7,330 nt of DNA from an uncultured Rhodopirellula sp. (GTDB taxonomy: Bacteria > Planctomycetota > Planctomycetia > Pirellulales > Pirellulaceae), in the NCBI GenBank assembly GCA_913061385.1, contig CAJXTM010000164.1:1-7330 (forward strand), in the 5' to 3' direction. Numbering within the stretch: the stretch's first letter is position 1; every line of letters begins with the position of its first letter. Under the pieces are notes generated by a model, which saw only the letters and a list, made by a program, of their open reading frames with translations, was not told the origin of the DNA and did not search any database. Shown piece after piece: positions 1 to 7,284 of this stretch. The translations under genes were made by a program, and so were the position numbers.

Positions 1-30
1 TCGGCAGCGTCAGATGTGTATAAGAGACAG
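1..30 (+). other. Nextera Read 1 transposase adapter (artefact)
   Basis: This is the Illumina Nextera Read 1 adapter lacking its first three bases. It consists of TCGGCAGCGTC followed by the 19-bp Tn5 mosaic end AGATGTGTATAAGAGACAG at 12-30. It is library-construction sequence and not part of the organism. Read on the minus strand in the frame of the protease gene, it appends the spurious residues CLLYTSDAA after the last genuine codon. Confidence 0.98.
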
Positions 31-2567
31 GGTGCCGGCTGATCCACAGCGATTTCAACGCCATTCACATCCAACAAACGAACCTGCACCCCTAATGACG
101 CCACTTGCGGACTGACATCTAACTGCAACGTAGCCCCTGCCCGCAAGTCGACTTCATAAAAATCGATATCAGAGCTGCTGGTGCTTTGACCATCAATATC
201 GCCCAAGTACCCTGACTGAGCATAGTCATGATCATCCGTCAGCAATCCAATCTGGATGGCATTCGCTGACGTCGAACTATCAAATTGTGGAGTGCCCACA
301 TCCAGACGATAGTTTCCTTCCGGGATATCGGAAGCAAAAAACAGAACGGCGCTATTATTGACCGAATCGTAAGTCACATTTTCTGGCAGCATCGTCAGAT
401 CATCAGCGTCGGCATCAGTCACATTCGTGTTGACGAGGCGATAGAAAGCCGGATCAGTAATCTGAGCATCTTCCAATACTTGATCATCAAAATAAACAGT
501 GATCTGATTTGACGCTTGGCTCAGAAAATCGAGGTGAATTGCTTCAATGGTGCCGCTGATACCCGTGCGACCAGTCACCTCAAGCAGCCCAACCTGCTCT
601 CCAGCAAAATGCCCCGTGAACAGGAACTGGCGAGCACCCACATTTTCAATATCACCCGGCTGCACATGAGGCAAAGCATTCAATGCATCCAGAATTTGCA
701 AATCAGTATCAGCTACGTTCAGTAGTTCGGTTTCTTCTCCACCAAACGCCAGACGGTACTCACCGTCCGCTCCGTTGAACACCAACTCCTGCGTATTACG
801 GCTGACGGGTTGCGGAACGACTGACACAATTTGAGCACCACGATCGAGGCGGAAAGTCAACTCATAATCTTCCGCTGCATTAAAAGCCTCTCCCTCCTGA
901 CTCGCGAGTGGATTACTACCAGATCCAGTGATTCGAATCTGGTAAAGATCATCTGGAAATGCGACAGCTCCATCTTTCGCATTGAAGGAGGCACTGCTTG
1001 CCGCCCGAACAACAATTCGTTGCAAATTGTCCGGATCAGAGTTTCCTGGCTCGGCGAGACCGACATAACCCAAAGCCACCTCGATCTCATTGCCATCACC
1101 AAACGTTCCATCCGTCCCACTGCGGACGAGCTTAATGGTGTCCGAGTTGATCGTTGCTTCATCAATATCCACCCCACCTTCGAACAATAGATTGAAGGTT
1201 TGAGGAGCAGTATGGAGAGTATCACCCTCCAACAATAACTCACCGGCGTCTGGTCGCACCGCAATCAATCGCGGGCCACTCAGCTGATCCGAGATAGCAA
1301 GTGAATAGAGCTGTGTGGGCGTCTGTTCGCCAGAGGGAGCTCCGGGCCCCAGCACCGCCGTCCCGGCAACCTGTACTAAATAAGTACCGGTCTCCGTGAG
1401 CGTTAATCCAGAGATGAACTCCCTCGCTCCTAATGCTGTTGCATTTCGCGACTCAATCAATCCACTTGGACCGAATACCGTAAAGCGTAAATCGCTGTTA
1501 AGTTTTGTATTTACCGTACGGACAGTACCGCCTTGCCGGCCAACATCGTAGAGTTCGCCTAATGGTGAAACAGAGAGACTGATGGAGGTCCCTGCAGTTG
1601 CATCGAAACTGTACCAGTCCGTGTCATTATCTTGATCGATTGAAACATTGTCGACAGTCAGCGTTATTCCGCTGTAAGTGCCCAAATCGGTAGCAGTCAA
1701 TGACGAATCATTATCCCCAAAGCGATCACCGTAAAGACTTTGACCAGCTAGCACATCATCATGCTGTGCCCCACGGAACGCTAGCGTGATAGAAGGTTCC
1801 ATCACTTTGGATTGGTTGACTGGGATCACGTGCCCTAAGCCGATTCCATGACCCGATTCGTGGATGAGCACATTGTGCAGACCACGATTGGGACCAGTAG
1901 CCCCGTCGCTATTGTTTTGATACCAGTTGTCAGTGGTATCAATTTTCATATCACCATCACTACCAGAATTTCCTCCAGCGTTCGGAAAGAAATTGAAAGC
2001 CAAGACTCCAAAGTTACCATCAATCGCACCACCGAATAAACGGATGTCAGGCCTGACACCGTCGATACCCCGTGACGCTGCAGTGTTGCTCTGTGTAACA
2101 CCATCATCGTTGGGTTCAAATTCAAAATTGATCCCAGTATCAAACGACCATTCATCGAAACTTTTTGCGATCAGTGGAAACCATGAATGCCCGACAACCG
2201 TCGTCGATCCGTTGTCCCCATAAATACCATTGAAGAATGCAATGAGATCACTCGCCTGACCCTCGTTATTGACTGTCCCATCGGGCACGATTCCCCAGGT
2301 GACCGTCGCAGCATCGCCGACATTTGGACTTGGCCCACCTACTGGGTTTGTCCAACGATTATTTGTGACGTTAACGTTACCTCTCGAGGAACTGCCATCC
2401 GTGTTGGCACCCTCCCATGAATCCATGTAGTCCTGAGAGGTGCCGGGCGCAAAAACCGGATGAGCTACTTCTGCCGCCAGTAGCTCCCGGCGTTCCAGAG
2501 TTTCATGCCGAAGTTGGCGTGAGGATGCGAAAAGACTGCGTTTGCGAGGGTTGCGTCTTTTGCTCAT
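31..2567 (-). CDS. Secreted matrixin-like (M10A) zinc metalloprotease, multidomain, 3' partial
   Basis: The frame is open from ATG at 2567 to the contig end, giving 845 native residues without a stop. It probably cleaves extracellular or surface proteins; the substrate is unknown. Residues 1-31 form a basic leader ending in LERRELLA (24-31), a motif typical of planctomycete exported proteins. The catalytic domain spans about 60-285: zinc ligands H236, H240 and H246 and catalytic E237 in HESGHGIGLGH, with a Met-turn at M256 (VMEP). There follow a PPC-like domain (about 295-426, DWYSF at 317), an Ig-like module (434-576), a repeat ending PGDI...AGEQVGLL (597-666), another Ig-like module (674-759) and a second PPC-like domain (777-845, cut). 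No cysteine and no cysteine-switch propeptide are present. The ATG was chosen because LERRELLA lies at the usual distance; no Shine-Dalgarno precedes it. An in-frame GTG lies 12 bases upstream. The 3' end, possibly with cadherin-like and dockerin parts, is missing. Confidence 0.93.
570..779 (-). other. Single copy of a planctomycete-type beta repeat module
   Basis: Residues 597-666 of the protease follow the pattern F-N-G-x-x-G-x-Y-x-L-x-F-G-G, then an alpha-helical ALNALP segment, then PGDIENV and a closing F-x-G-x-x-AG-x-x-V-x-LL strand. From memory, this resembles a repeat found in many copies in very large bacterial surface proteins, where the helix reads AL-x-AL and is followed by GPGDV. 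Only one copy is visible here, between two Ig-like modules. Its function is unknown and it is probably structural. Confidence 0.55.
1830..1862 (-). other. Matrixin zinc-binding active site
   Basis: These codons encode residues 236-246, HESGHGIGLGH. This matches the metzincin pattern HExxHxxGxxH, with three zinc-binding histidines and the general-base glutamate E237 all intact. The Met-turn methionine (M256, in VMEP) lies ten residues past the third histidine, as expected for the M10 family. Catalytic competence is therefore likely. Confidence 0.95.
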
Positions 2568-2611
2568 GGGGAGAATCACCTGAAAGGAGTGCCAAAAAAA
2601 CGACAGATTTG

Positions 2612-2617
2612 ATAATA
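2612..2617 (-). promoter_or_regulatory. Possible -10 element for the protease gene
   Basis: TATTAT on the minus strand, 44 bases before the ATG, is one mismatch from TATAAT. It lies in an A/T-rich stretch downstream of the preceding gene's terminator, where a separate promoter is expected. No convincing -35 hexamer sits 16-18 bases upstream; CTCCGG occupies that place. It is a weak candidate only. Confidence 0.2.
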
Positions 2618-2633
2618 GCGCTAAAAAACTTAT

Positions 2634-2668
2634 TCCGGAGTTATCGACAAATTCGCCAAAATCCGGAG
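2634..2668. repeat. TCCGGAG direct repeat pair upstream of the protease gene
   Basis: Identical TCCGGAG heptamers at 2634-2640 and 2662-2668 are offset by 28 bases, and each contains the palindrome TCCGGA. They flank the spot where a -35 element would be expected. They could be paired operator half-sites, or chance. Confidence 0.3.
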
Positions 2669-2714
2669 GCAGACTAATCTAGTTTGCGCGGCAGCATTTA
2701 TCAGCAAATCTTGA

Positions 2715-2732
2715 AAAAAACGACCGTTTTTT
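2715..2732. repeat. Perfect A/T-armed palindrome in the intergenic region
   Basis: AAAAAACG-AC-CGTTTTTT has perfect 8-base arms and a 2-base centre. It lies about 150 bases upstream of the protease start and about 130 bases past the upstream gene's terminator. In RNA the 2-base loop is too tight for a full hairpin and the stem is weak, so a protein-binding site or bent DNA is more plausible than a terminator. Confidence 0.45.
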
Positions 2733-2865
2733 CTGGTACTCGAAATGCAACTCTCCCAGGTGGGCAAGCGGTGAGGTGCAAAACCACGGCTTCGAATGGC
2801 AAAACAGCATCCATGGCTGCAGCGCTATTTCCCGGCAAGGAACGCTCGATCACCTCACAAATCAC

Positions 2866-2904
2866 AAAAAAACCCCGACAGACAACACTCGTTGCCGGTC
2901 GGGG
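2866..2904 (-). terminator. Rho-independent terminator of the dockerin gene
   Basis: On the minus strand the 7-bp stem arms CCCCGAC (2873-2879) and GTCGGGG (2898-2904) enclose a second short stem, CAAC (2883-2886) with GTTG (2891-2894), across a 3x3 internal loop. The outer stem is followed directly by seven T residues on the minus strand (2866-2872). It starts about 75 bases after the stop codon of the upstream gene. The T-tract orientation shows that it ends leftward transcription, so the protease gene probably has its own promoter. Confidence 0.88.
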
Positions 2905-2979
2905 ATCGTTTTCATTCGCGTACTGATGAACGATTCAGCAGAGCGATTCCATTGACGGACACCCTGCTTTGGTACCGTT

Positions 2980-5900
2980 TTACTCAACCGTCAGCGTTAC
3001 GTCGATTTCATCGAGTACCGAGGCCAAAGCCTCATCGACACTATCAGCCGACGTAGCCTCAGACGAGTCATTCTCTTCCAACGCTTGAACAGCAGACTCA
3101 AGAGCAACCGCGTTCAAATCCAACCCGTTGGCTAGCAACTGATCCAGAGGAGTTGCGATTCCTTCATCGCTTACCAGCCACTCCTCACCCACCAGCTCCA
3201 TGTTTCGGACTGGCAATCCGCTGCGGTTTGCCGCAACGAAGCTTGAAGTCACGCCCAGAGTCGCAGAACCTTGTGGGACAAACTCTCCCTCACCACTGCC
3301 GCCCTGCGTCCCCAATACGTTCAGTACTTCAAGTGCATCCAAAACGGTCACGACGCCGTTACCGTTGGTGTCAACGAAATCTGGTGGTGGGGCACCAATG
3401 CTGCTCACTGGAACAGATCCAACTCCCCCGCCCATCACTTGCAGCAGGTTGATGATCCTCAATGCATCCAAGGCAGTCACGAAACCATCAGCATTCACGT
3501 CAGCCGACATACCAGGGGTTGGATTCTGATAAGCCGAAGCTTCGAAGGTGATGGTTACTGTCGCAACATTACTCTCCTTGCCAGTATCATCATTGATCTT
3601 GTACGTGAATGAATCAGTTGCACCGATCGTTCCGAAATTGTTGGTATAGGTGAAGGTCCCATCATTGTTGACAACAACGTCACCGTTCGTTGGCTCGACT
3701 ACCACACTATTGAATGTGATTGGGTCACCATCTGGGTCAAAATCGTTCCCTAGAAGTCCTTCACTCACATTCGTAACCTGCAATGCTGAACCGATTGGAA
3801 CGGTATACCCATCATCCACGGCAACAGGGAAGTCAGGCTCACTGGAAACAGTCAGCATGAAATCATGTGCAGCGTTTGGTGTGAGTGGATCTTGATCGTC
3901 TGCTTCCAGCGTGATCTCCACGGAGCCATGCTGATCGGGTTGCAGGGTGATTCTCATTTCATCTCCCACGAACTCGATGACCCGCACCAATTCGTGGCTC
4001 TGAATCTGGCTCGCCGTCGGATTCACCAACGTTCCCAGTTGGGTAACGTGATAAACCATGGAGTCACCATCGGGATCACTGAAGACTACCGTCAAGTCCT
4101 GAGTGACATCAATGTCTTCAACGCCTGCCACAGGGAAAGGGTCCAGACCGGTGATCACCACAGGCCCATCTGGAGTATCCTGGAGTGTCACCAGAATGGT
4201 TTGCAGGGTACTTAATGGGTTTGTCCCACTAGCTTCAGTTGCGGTCACCTCGAGGTTCGCAGATCCATTCTGGAAGGCTGCAAAGTCCAAGGTAAGTTCA
4301 TTTGCGGCAATGGAATGCGAGAACAAGTTGGTTGGCCCCGCTGACGTCGTTGCCGTGTAGCTCAACGATGCCCCCTCCGGATCACTGAACCACGTATTCA
4401 AGTCGTAGGTAACGATTTCACCCCCAGATTTTGCCTCGTCACGATCGATCTGATCGACAGGGATACCCAATTCAGTTTGACCGTTGACACCGAGGAAGGT
4501 AGGCGCGTCGTTCACTCCTACCACAGTGATGGTGACTGTCGCCGGTTCCTCTGATTCCAAGCCAAGGGAATCAACGGCCGTGTAAGTGAACGTATCTGTG
4601 CCACTGAAATTTGGTGCTGGCGAATAGGTCAACAGTTCGGTACCGGAGTCATAGGTAACCACGCCGCCTTGCGATGTCGTCTGAGCAAAATCATCCTGCT
4701 TCAGCACAAGGAATTGCCCCTCGACTGAACCTTCATCATCAGGCCCGACATTGTCATTATCGAAAATCCCGACGGTGGTACTGGGTACTCCATTGAGGTC
4801 AGCGACCGGCCCATCCAGAGGGATAAAGAAATCAATATTTTCGACAGCATCATAACTATCATCAGCAACCACAGGCGGGTCATTGACAGCGACAAACGTG
4901 ATATTGACGGTACCCACGTTCAGCGACTGTTGCGGGGTGAAACTACCACCCGGTTCATCGATCACAATGTACGTGAAGGAGTCAGTACCAGGAGCGACAT
5001 TTCCGTTGTAGTTTTCTGGCGGCGTGTAAGTGATCATCGATCCATCGGCTGACACAGTCACGTTCCCGCCTTGGTCTGAAAGATAGACCGAACCGTCAAG
5101 CGTTCCCGCCTCTTTGATTTTCATCGGCTGGTCAATCTCATCGACTGACGTGACGTTGCCGGGAATGTATTTGCCGTCGATGAGAGACTGAGCTGGGTCA
5201 ATATCCGTGACATTGAATACTGCTTGCTCGTCCTCATTGATCTGCCTCGCAACCACAACCGGAGGGTTGGTTGCCACGGGGGCATCATTGACAGCTGAAA
5301 CATTCAGTGTGACGGTCAACGGAGTCGAATTCACCAATTGCAAAGCTGGATCAGTCGGTGTGTCAGTGACACGAGCGGTGAATGTAACCGCACCATTGAA
5401 ATCGGGTTCTGGTTGGAAGTTAAACGTTCCGTCTGCCAACACAGACAAAATGCCTGCATCAACGGGTACGATCGGTCCACTTGGTCCATCAGCATCAACT
5501 TGCAGCATTTGGTCAGTCACAACGTCATCGATATAAATTGCAACGCCATCAGGATCAGTGATACCATCAAGCAGTCCCGCTGGATTGGCACCCGCCCCGT
5601 CCGCGACGAAGAAGTTGTCTTCATACAGATTGGCGTGATCGTATACGACCTCGGGATTCACGATTTGAGGCGGCAACCCCGGCAGCAGTTGGATTGAGTA
5701 ATCCTCTACTTCACCACTGAGTGAAAGCCCATCAGGGCCAAGTCCCCCCTCCTTCGAAACCCGGAATCTGGCATACGTCGTCACAGCCGACGGTGGAATC
5801 GGAGTGGTGGGTGGAAGCACCACATTGAATACCCGAGTGCTTGTCCCGCCAGTATCGGCAAAGATGTTCGAGACAGCGCCAGTTTGATTAGCTGGCAACA

Positions 5901-7284
5901 ACTCATCTCGCAACGCCTGTGTGGCAGGGTCGAAAACCATTGGAAGCACTTGCTCGCCCGGATCATCCCAGTCTCCGTCCGCGTTGAAATCGATCCAACC
6001 CTCAAGCACTCCAGCCCCGGTCACAGCCACTTCGATCGGTAGATAAACCCCTTGGTTCAGCACTCCCAGCGGATTGAAATCGCTGACAAAACTGACACCA
6101 TCTTCATCATCAGCACTTACGCTGACAGTCGCGGTTGTAGCATCTCCCGAAATCATCACTGATGCAGGATTGAACTGGAAGTTACTCTCAGATCTCGCCT
6201 CATCAATGGCGACCTTGATTGCTTCCGCAATGGAAATCGCAGAGTCAGCAGTCTCCGGCCGTATTGCGTAATTGTCCTCATCGAAGGCACCCGAGTTAGC
6301 AATCAAGACATCGAACTCGAACGTTGCCTGAGCAGTACCCAGATCAAGGGTGAACGTATCCCCGTCCCACATATCTGAATTTGAACCGCCCGGTGTACTG
6401 ATCGTGATTTCGGCACCACCATCTGCCAGAGCAGTAAGAAACAGGTTCGCACTATCATGTTCAACAGCGATCGCAACATCGTCTCGATTCGCAGTAACGC
6501 CTGGCAACCCATCCAAGTTCGCATCAATTTTATCACCCAACAGTGGGCCACTACCGACAACATGCCGTGGACCGTTGCTAACCAGCCTGGTTGGGTATCG
6601 ACCATTGACCAAATTGACTGGATCTGGTGCATCACCAAAGTCCAGTTTCGCGGTCGGCATCAGAATGGTGAATTGAGAAGAGAAGTCTGGTCGATTCGCC
6701 TCCAATTTATTACCGGCAATGTCCTGCACACCGGGTAACGAGAAGTTCGCCACGGTGCCGCCTACAGCCGCCACACCCCGGAAGAGCGAAGCATTTGAAA
6801 CAAAGAACGTGTCACCACCTCGATCTTCGGCCGACAGCGTAGTCACTGCAGGTTCACCCGGTTGGTTCACAGAGTTGATCGCTTCGATCATCGCCAACTT
6901 GATCTCGTTGGTCCCGAACAGGGATGAATAACGAATCGCAGTTGCACCGCCGGGCACACCCGATTTCTCAAGTGTTGGAGCAGCCGAAATATCAACCACT
7001 GTACCGGGCTGATCATTCAGGAAGACTCTGCCAGTCGCGAGCCCAGTAGCCGGATCAAGCTCCGCGACTGCATTGACATCCAATCCCAATTTATTGTTGT
7101 TAATCGTTGACGCCAAGGCGAGTGCGACCTGACCGGGAGTGCTGTCCGAAGTGAATGGAATAGCAACATTTCCAGTACCGACACCGCCTCCGGCAGCCAC
7201 TGCCTCAAACTCATAATTGACGGTGATCGCACCTTGGGAGACCACCATAATTTCCCCATCGCTGACGATGCCACGTTTCAACAC
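2980..7284 (-). CDS. Giant secreted GEVEDY/cadherin-like/dockerin protein, 5' partial
   Basis: 1434 native residues to TAA at 2980; the true start lies beyond the contig. Numbering begins at the first native codon (7282-7284). Domains: two FEF-type repeats (about 20-92 and 116-172); an Ig-like end with DIAGN (188-192) leading into LDFGDAPDP (214-222); a module ending GEVEDY (524-529), with WIDFNADGDWDDPGEQ in it and an inserted repeat at about 306-392; six cadherin/Ig-like domains (about 536-1248), several ending VNDAPV or VNDPPV and carrying DPDGD-type calcium sites; a type I dockerin (1259-1326); and an acidic tail of about 108 residues ending LTVE. It is probably a calcium-stiffened surface or matrix protein, with the dockerin serving as a docking or folding module; no cohesin is visible. 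It has no cysteines, sortase motif or PEP-CTERM. The missing N-terminus may be a protease head like that of the downstream gene, which is inference. An apparent GTG start with YKRQ comes from the adapter. Confidence 0.93.
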   Translation of the reverse strand: MLKRGIVSDGEIMVVSQGAITVNYEFEAVAAGGGVGTGNVAIPFTSDSTPGQVALALASTINNNKLGLDVNAVAELDPATGLATGRVFLNDQPGTVVDISAAPTLEKSGVPGGATAIRYSSLFGTNEIKLAMIEAINSVNQPGEPAVTTLSAEDRGGDTFFVSNASLFRGVAAVGGTVANFSLPGVQDIAGNKLEANRPDFSSQFTILMPTAKLDFGDAPDPVNLVNGRYPTRLVSNGPRHVVGSGPLLGDKIDANLDGLPGVTANRDDVAIAVEHDSANLFLTALADGGAEITISTPGGSNSDMWDGDTFTLDLGTAQATFEFDVLIANSGAFDEDNYAIRPETADSAISIAEAIKVAIDEARSESNFQFNPASVMISGDATTATVSVSADDEDGVSFVSDFNPLGVLNQGVYLPIEVAVTGAGVLEGWIDFNADGDWDDPGEQVLPMVFDPATQALRDELLPANQTGAVSNIFADTGGTSTRVFNVVLPPTTPIPPSAVTTYARFRVSKEGGLGPDGLSLSGEVEDYSIQLLPGLPPQIVNPEVVYDHANLYEDNFFVADGAGANPAGLLDGITDPDGVAIYIDDVVTDQMLQVDADGPSGPIVPVDAGILSVLADGTFNFQPEPDFNGAVTFTARVTDTPTDPALQLVNSTPLTVTLNVSAVNDAPVATNPPVVVARQINEDEQAVFNVTDIDPAQSLIDGKYIPGNVTSVDEIDQPMKIKEAGTLDGSVYLSDQGGNVTVSADGSMITYTPPENYNGNVAPGTDSFTYIVIDEPGGSFTPQQSLNVGTVNITFVAVNDPPVVADDSYDAVENIDFFIPLDGPVADLNGVPSTTVGIFDNDNVGPDDEGSVEGQFLVLKQDDFAQTTSQGGVVTYDSGTELLTYSPAPNFSGTDTFTYTAVDSLGLESEEPATVTITVVGVNDAPTFLGVNGQTELGIPVDQIDRDEAKSGGEIVTYDLNTWFSDPEGASLSYTATTSAGPTNLFSHSIAANELTLDFAAFQNGSANLEVTATEASGTNPLSTLQTILVTLQDTPDGPVVITGLDPFPVAGVEDIDVTQDLTVVFSDPDGDSMVYHVTQLGTLVNPTASQIQSHELVRVIEFVGDEMRITLQPDQHGSVEITLEADDQDPLTPNAAHDFMLTVSSEPDFPVAVDDGYTVPIGSALQVTNVSEGLLGNDFDPDGDPITFNSVVVEPTNGDVVVNNDGTFTYTNNFGTIGATDSFTYKINDDTGKESNVATVTITFEASAYQNPTPGMSADVNADGFVTALDALRIINLLQVMGGGVGSVPVSSIGAPPPDFVDTNGNGVVTVLDALEVLNVLGTQGGSGEGEFVPQGSATLGVTSSFVAANRSGLPVRNMELVGEEWLVSDEGIATPLDQLLANGLDLNAVALESAVQALEENDSSEATSADSVDEALASVLDEIDVTLTVE
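3307..3510 (-). other. Type I dockerin domain
   Basis: Two calcium-binding loops of the F-hand type are visible. The first is D1262-x-N1264-x-D1266-G-x-V-x-x-x-D1273, followed by the helix ALRIINLL. The second is D1305-x-N1307-x-N1309-G-x-V-x-x-x-D1316, followed by ALEVLNVL. The linker between them is long and rich in glycine, serine and proline. Dockerins classically bind cohesins; in planctomycetes the partner is generally not known. Confidence 0.92.
3541..5679 (-). repeat. Tandem array of six cadherin/Ig-like domains (protein level)
   Basis: About 712 residues of the dockerin protein are built from six domains of roughly 100-135 residues. Recurrent landmarks are DSFTY, DTFTY or DSFTYK in a late strand; closing strands ending VNDAPVA, VNDPPVV or VNDAPTF; and calcium-type loops TDPDG (576-580), FSDPEG (966-971), FSDPDGDS (1068-1075) and GNDFDPDGDP (1179-1188). 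The copies are well diverged, so this is an old duplication and not a DNA-level tandem repeat. Domains 4 and 5 are the most divergent and lack the VNDAP ending. Confidence 0.85.
6109..6477 (-). other. FEF-type repeat inserted in the DFGDAPDP-GEVEDY module
   Basis: About residues 270-392 of the dockerin protein, from AVEHD through GDTFTLDLG, TFEFD and NYAIRP to VSVS, sit between VTANRDD and DDEDGVSF. Those two flanking motifs normally follow each other closely in DFGDAPD/GEVEDY modules, as I recall the family. The inserted part shares its F-E-F core, N-x-AI strand and A-rich helix with the repeat at about residues 20-92. Confidence 0.5.

Larger units (their letters stand above)
2568..2979. other. 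Intergenic region between the two minus-strand genes
   Basis: These 412 bases separate the stop codon of the upstream dockerin gene from the start of the protease gene. They hold the upstream gene's terminator near the right side, an A/T-armed palindrome in the middle and a TCCGGAG direct repeat nearer the protease start. Short plus-strand open frames here show no recognisable protein features and run across the terminator, so I do not call them. No tRNA or riboswitch is recognisable. Confidence 0.8.

Noticed and set aside
831..1264. Overlapping open frames on both strands (plus 831-1190, minus 857-1264)
   Set aside because: They overlap the continuous protease frame, which has recognisable domains throughout. 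Their translations show no domain-like pattern, so they are out-of-frame shadows.
2577..2579. In-frame GTG as an alternative start of the protease
   Set aside because: It would add only four residues and has no Shine-Dalgarno. The ATG at 2567 gives the usual M-S-K-R-R type leader before LERRELLA.
2589..2594. TGGCAC on the minus strand as a sigma-54 -24 element
   Set aside because: The expected GC of the -12 element is missing at the right spacing (TCAG is present). The implied leader would be only about ten bases.
2417..3056. Short plus-strand open frames across the intergenic region, one with several cysteines
   Set aside because: They overlap the protease N-terminus, the terminator hairpin or the end of the dockerin gene. 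Their compositions are atypical and they lack recognisable motifs or start signals.
3541..5679. Possible CRISPR or DNA-level tandem repeat array
   Set aside because: The periodicity is at protein level only. The domains differ strongly in sequence and length, and there are no short identical repeats with spacers.
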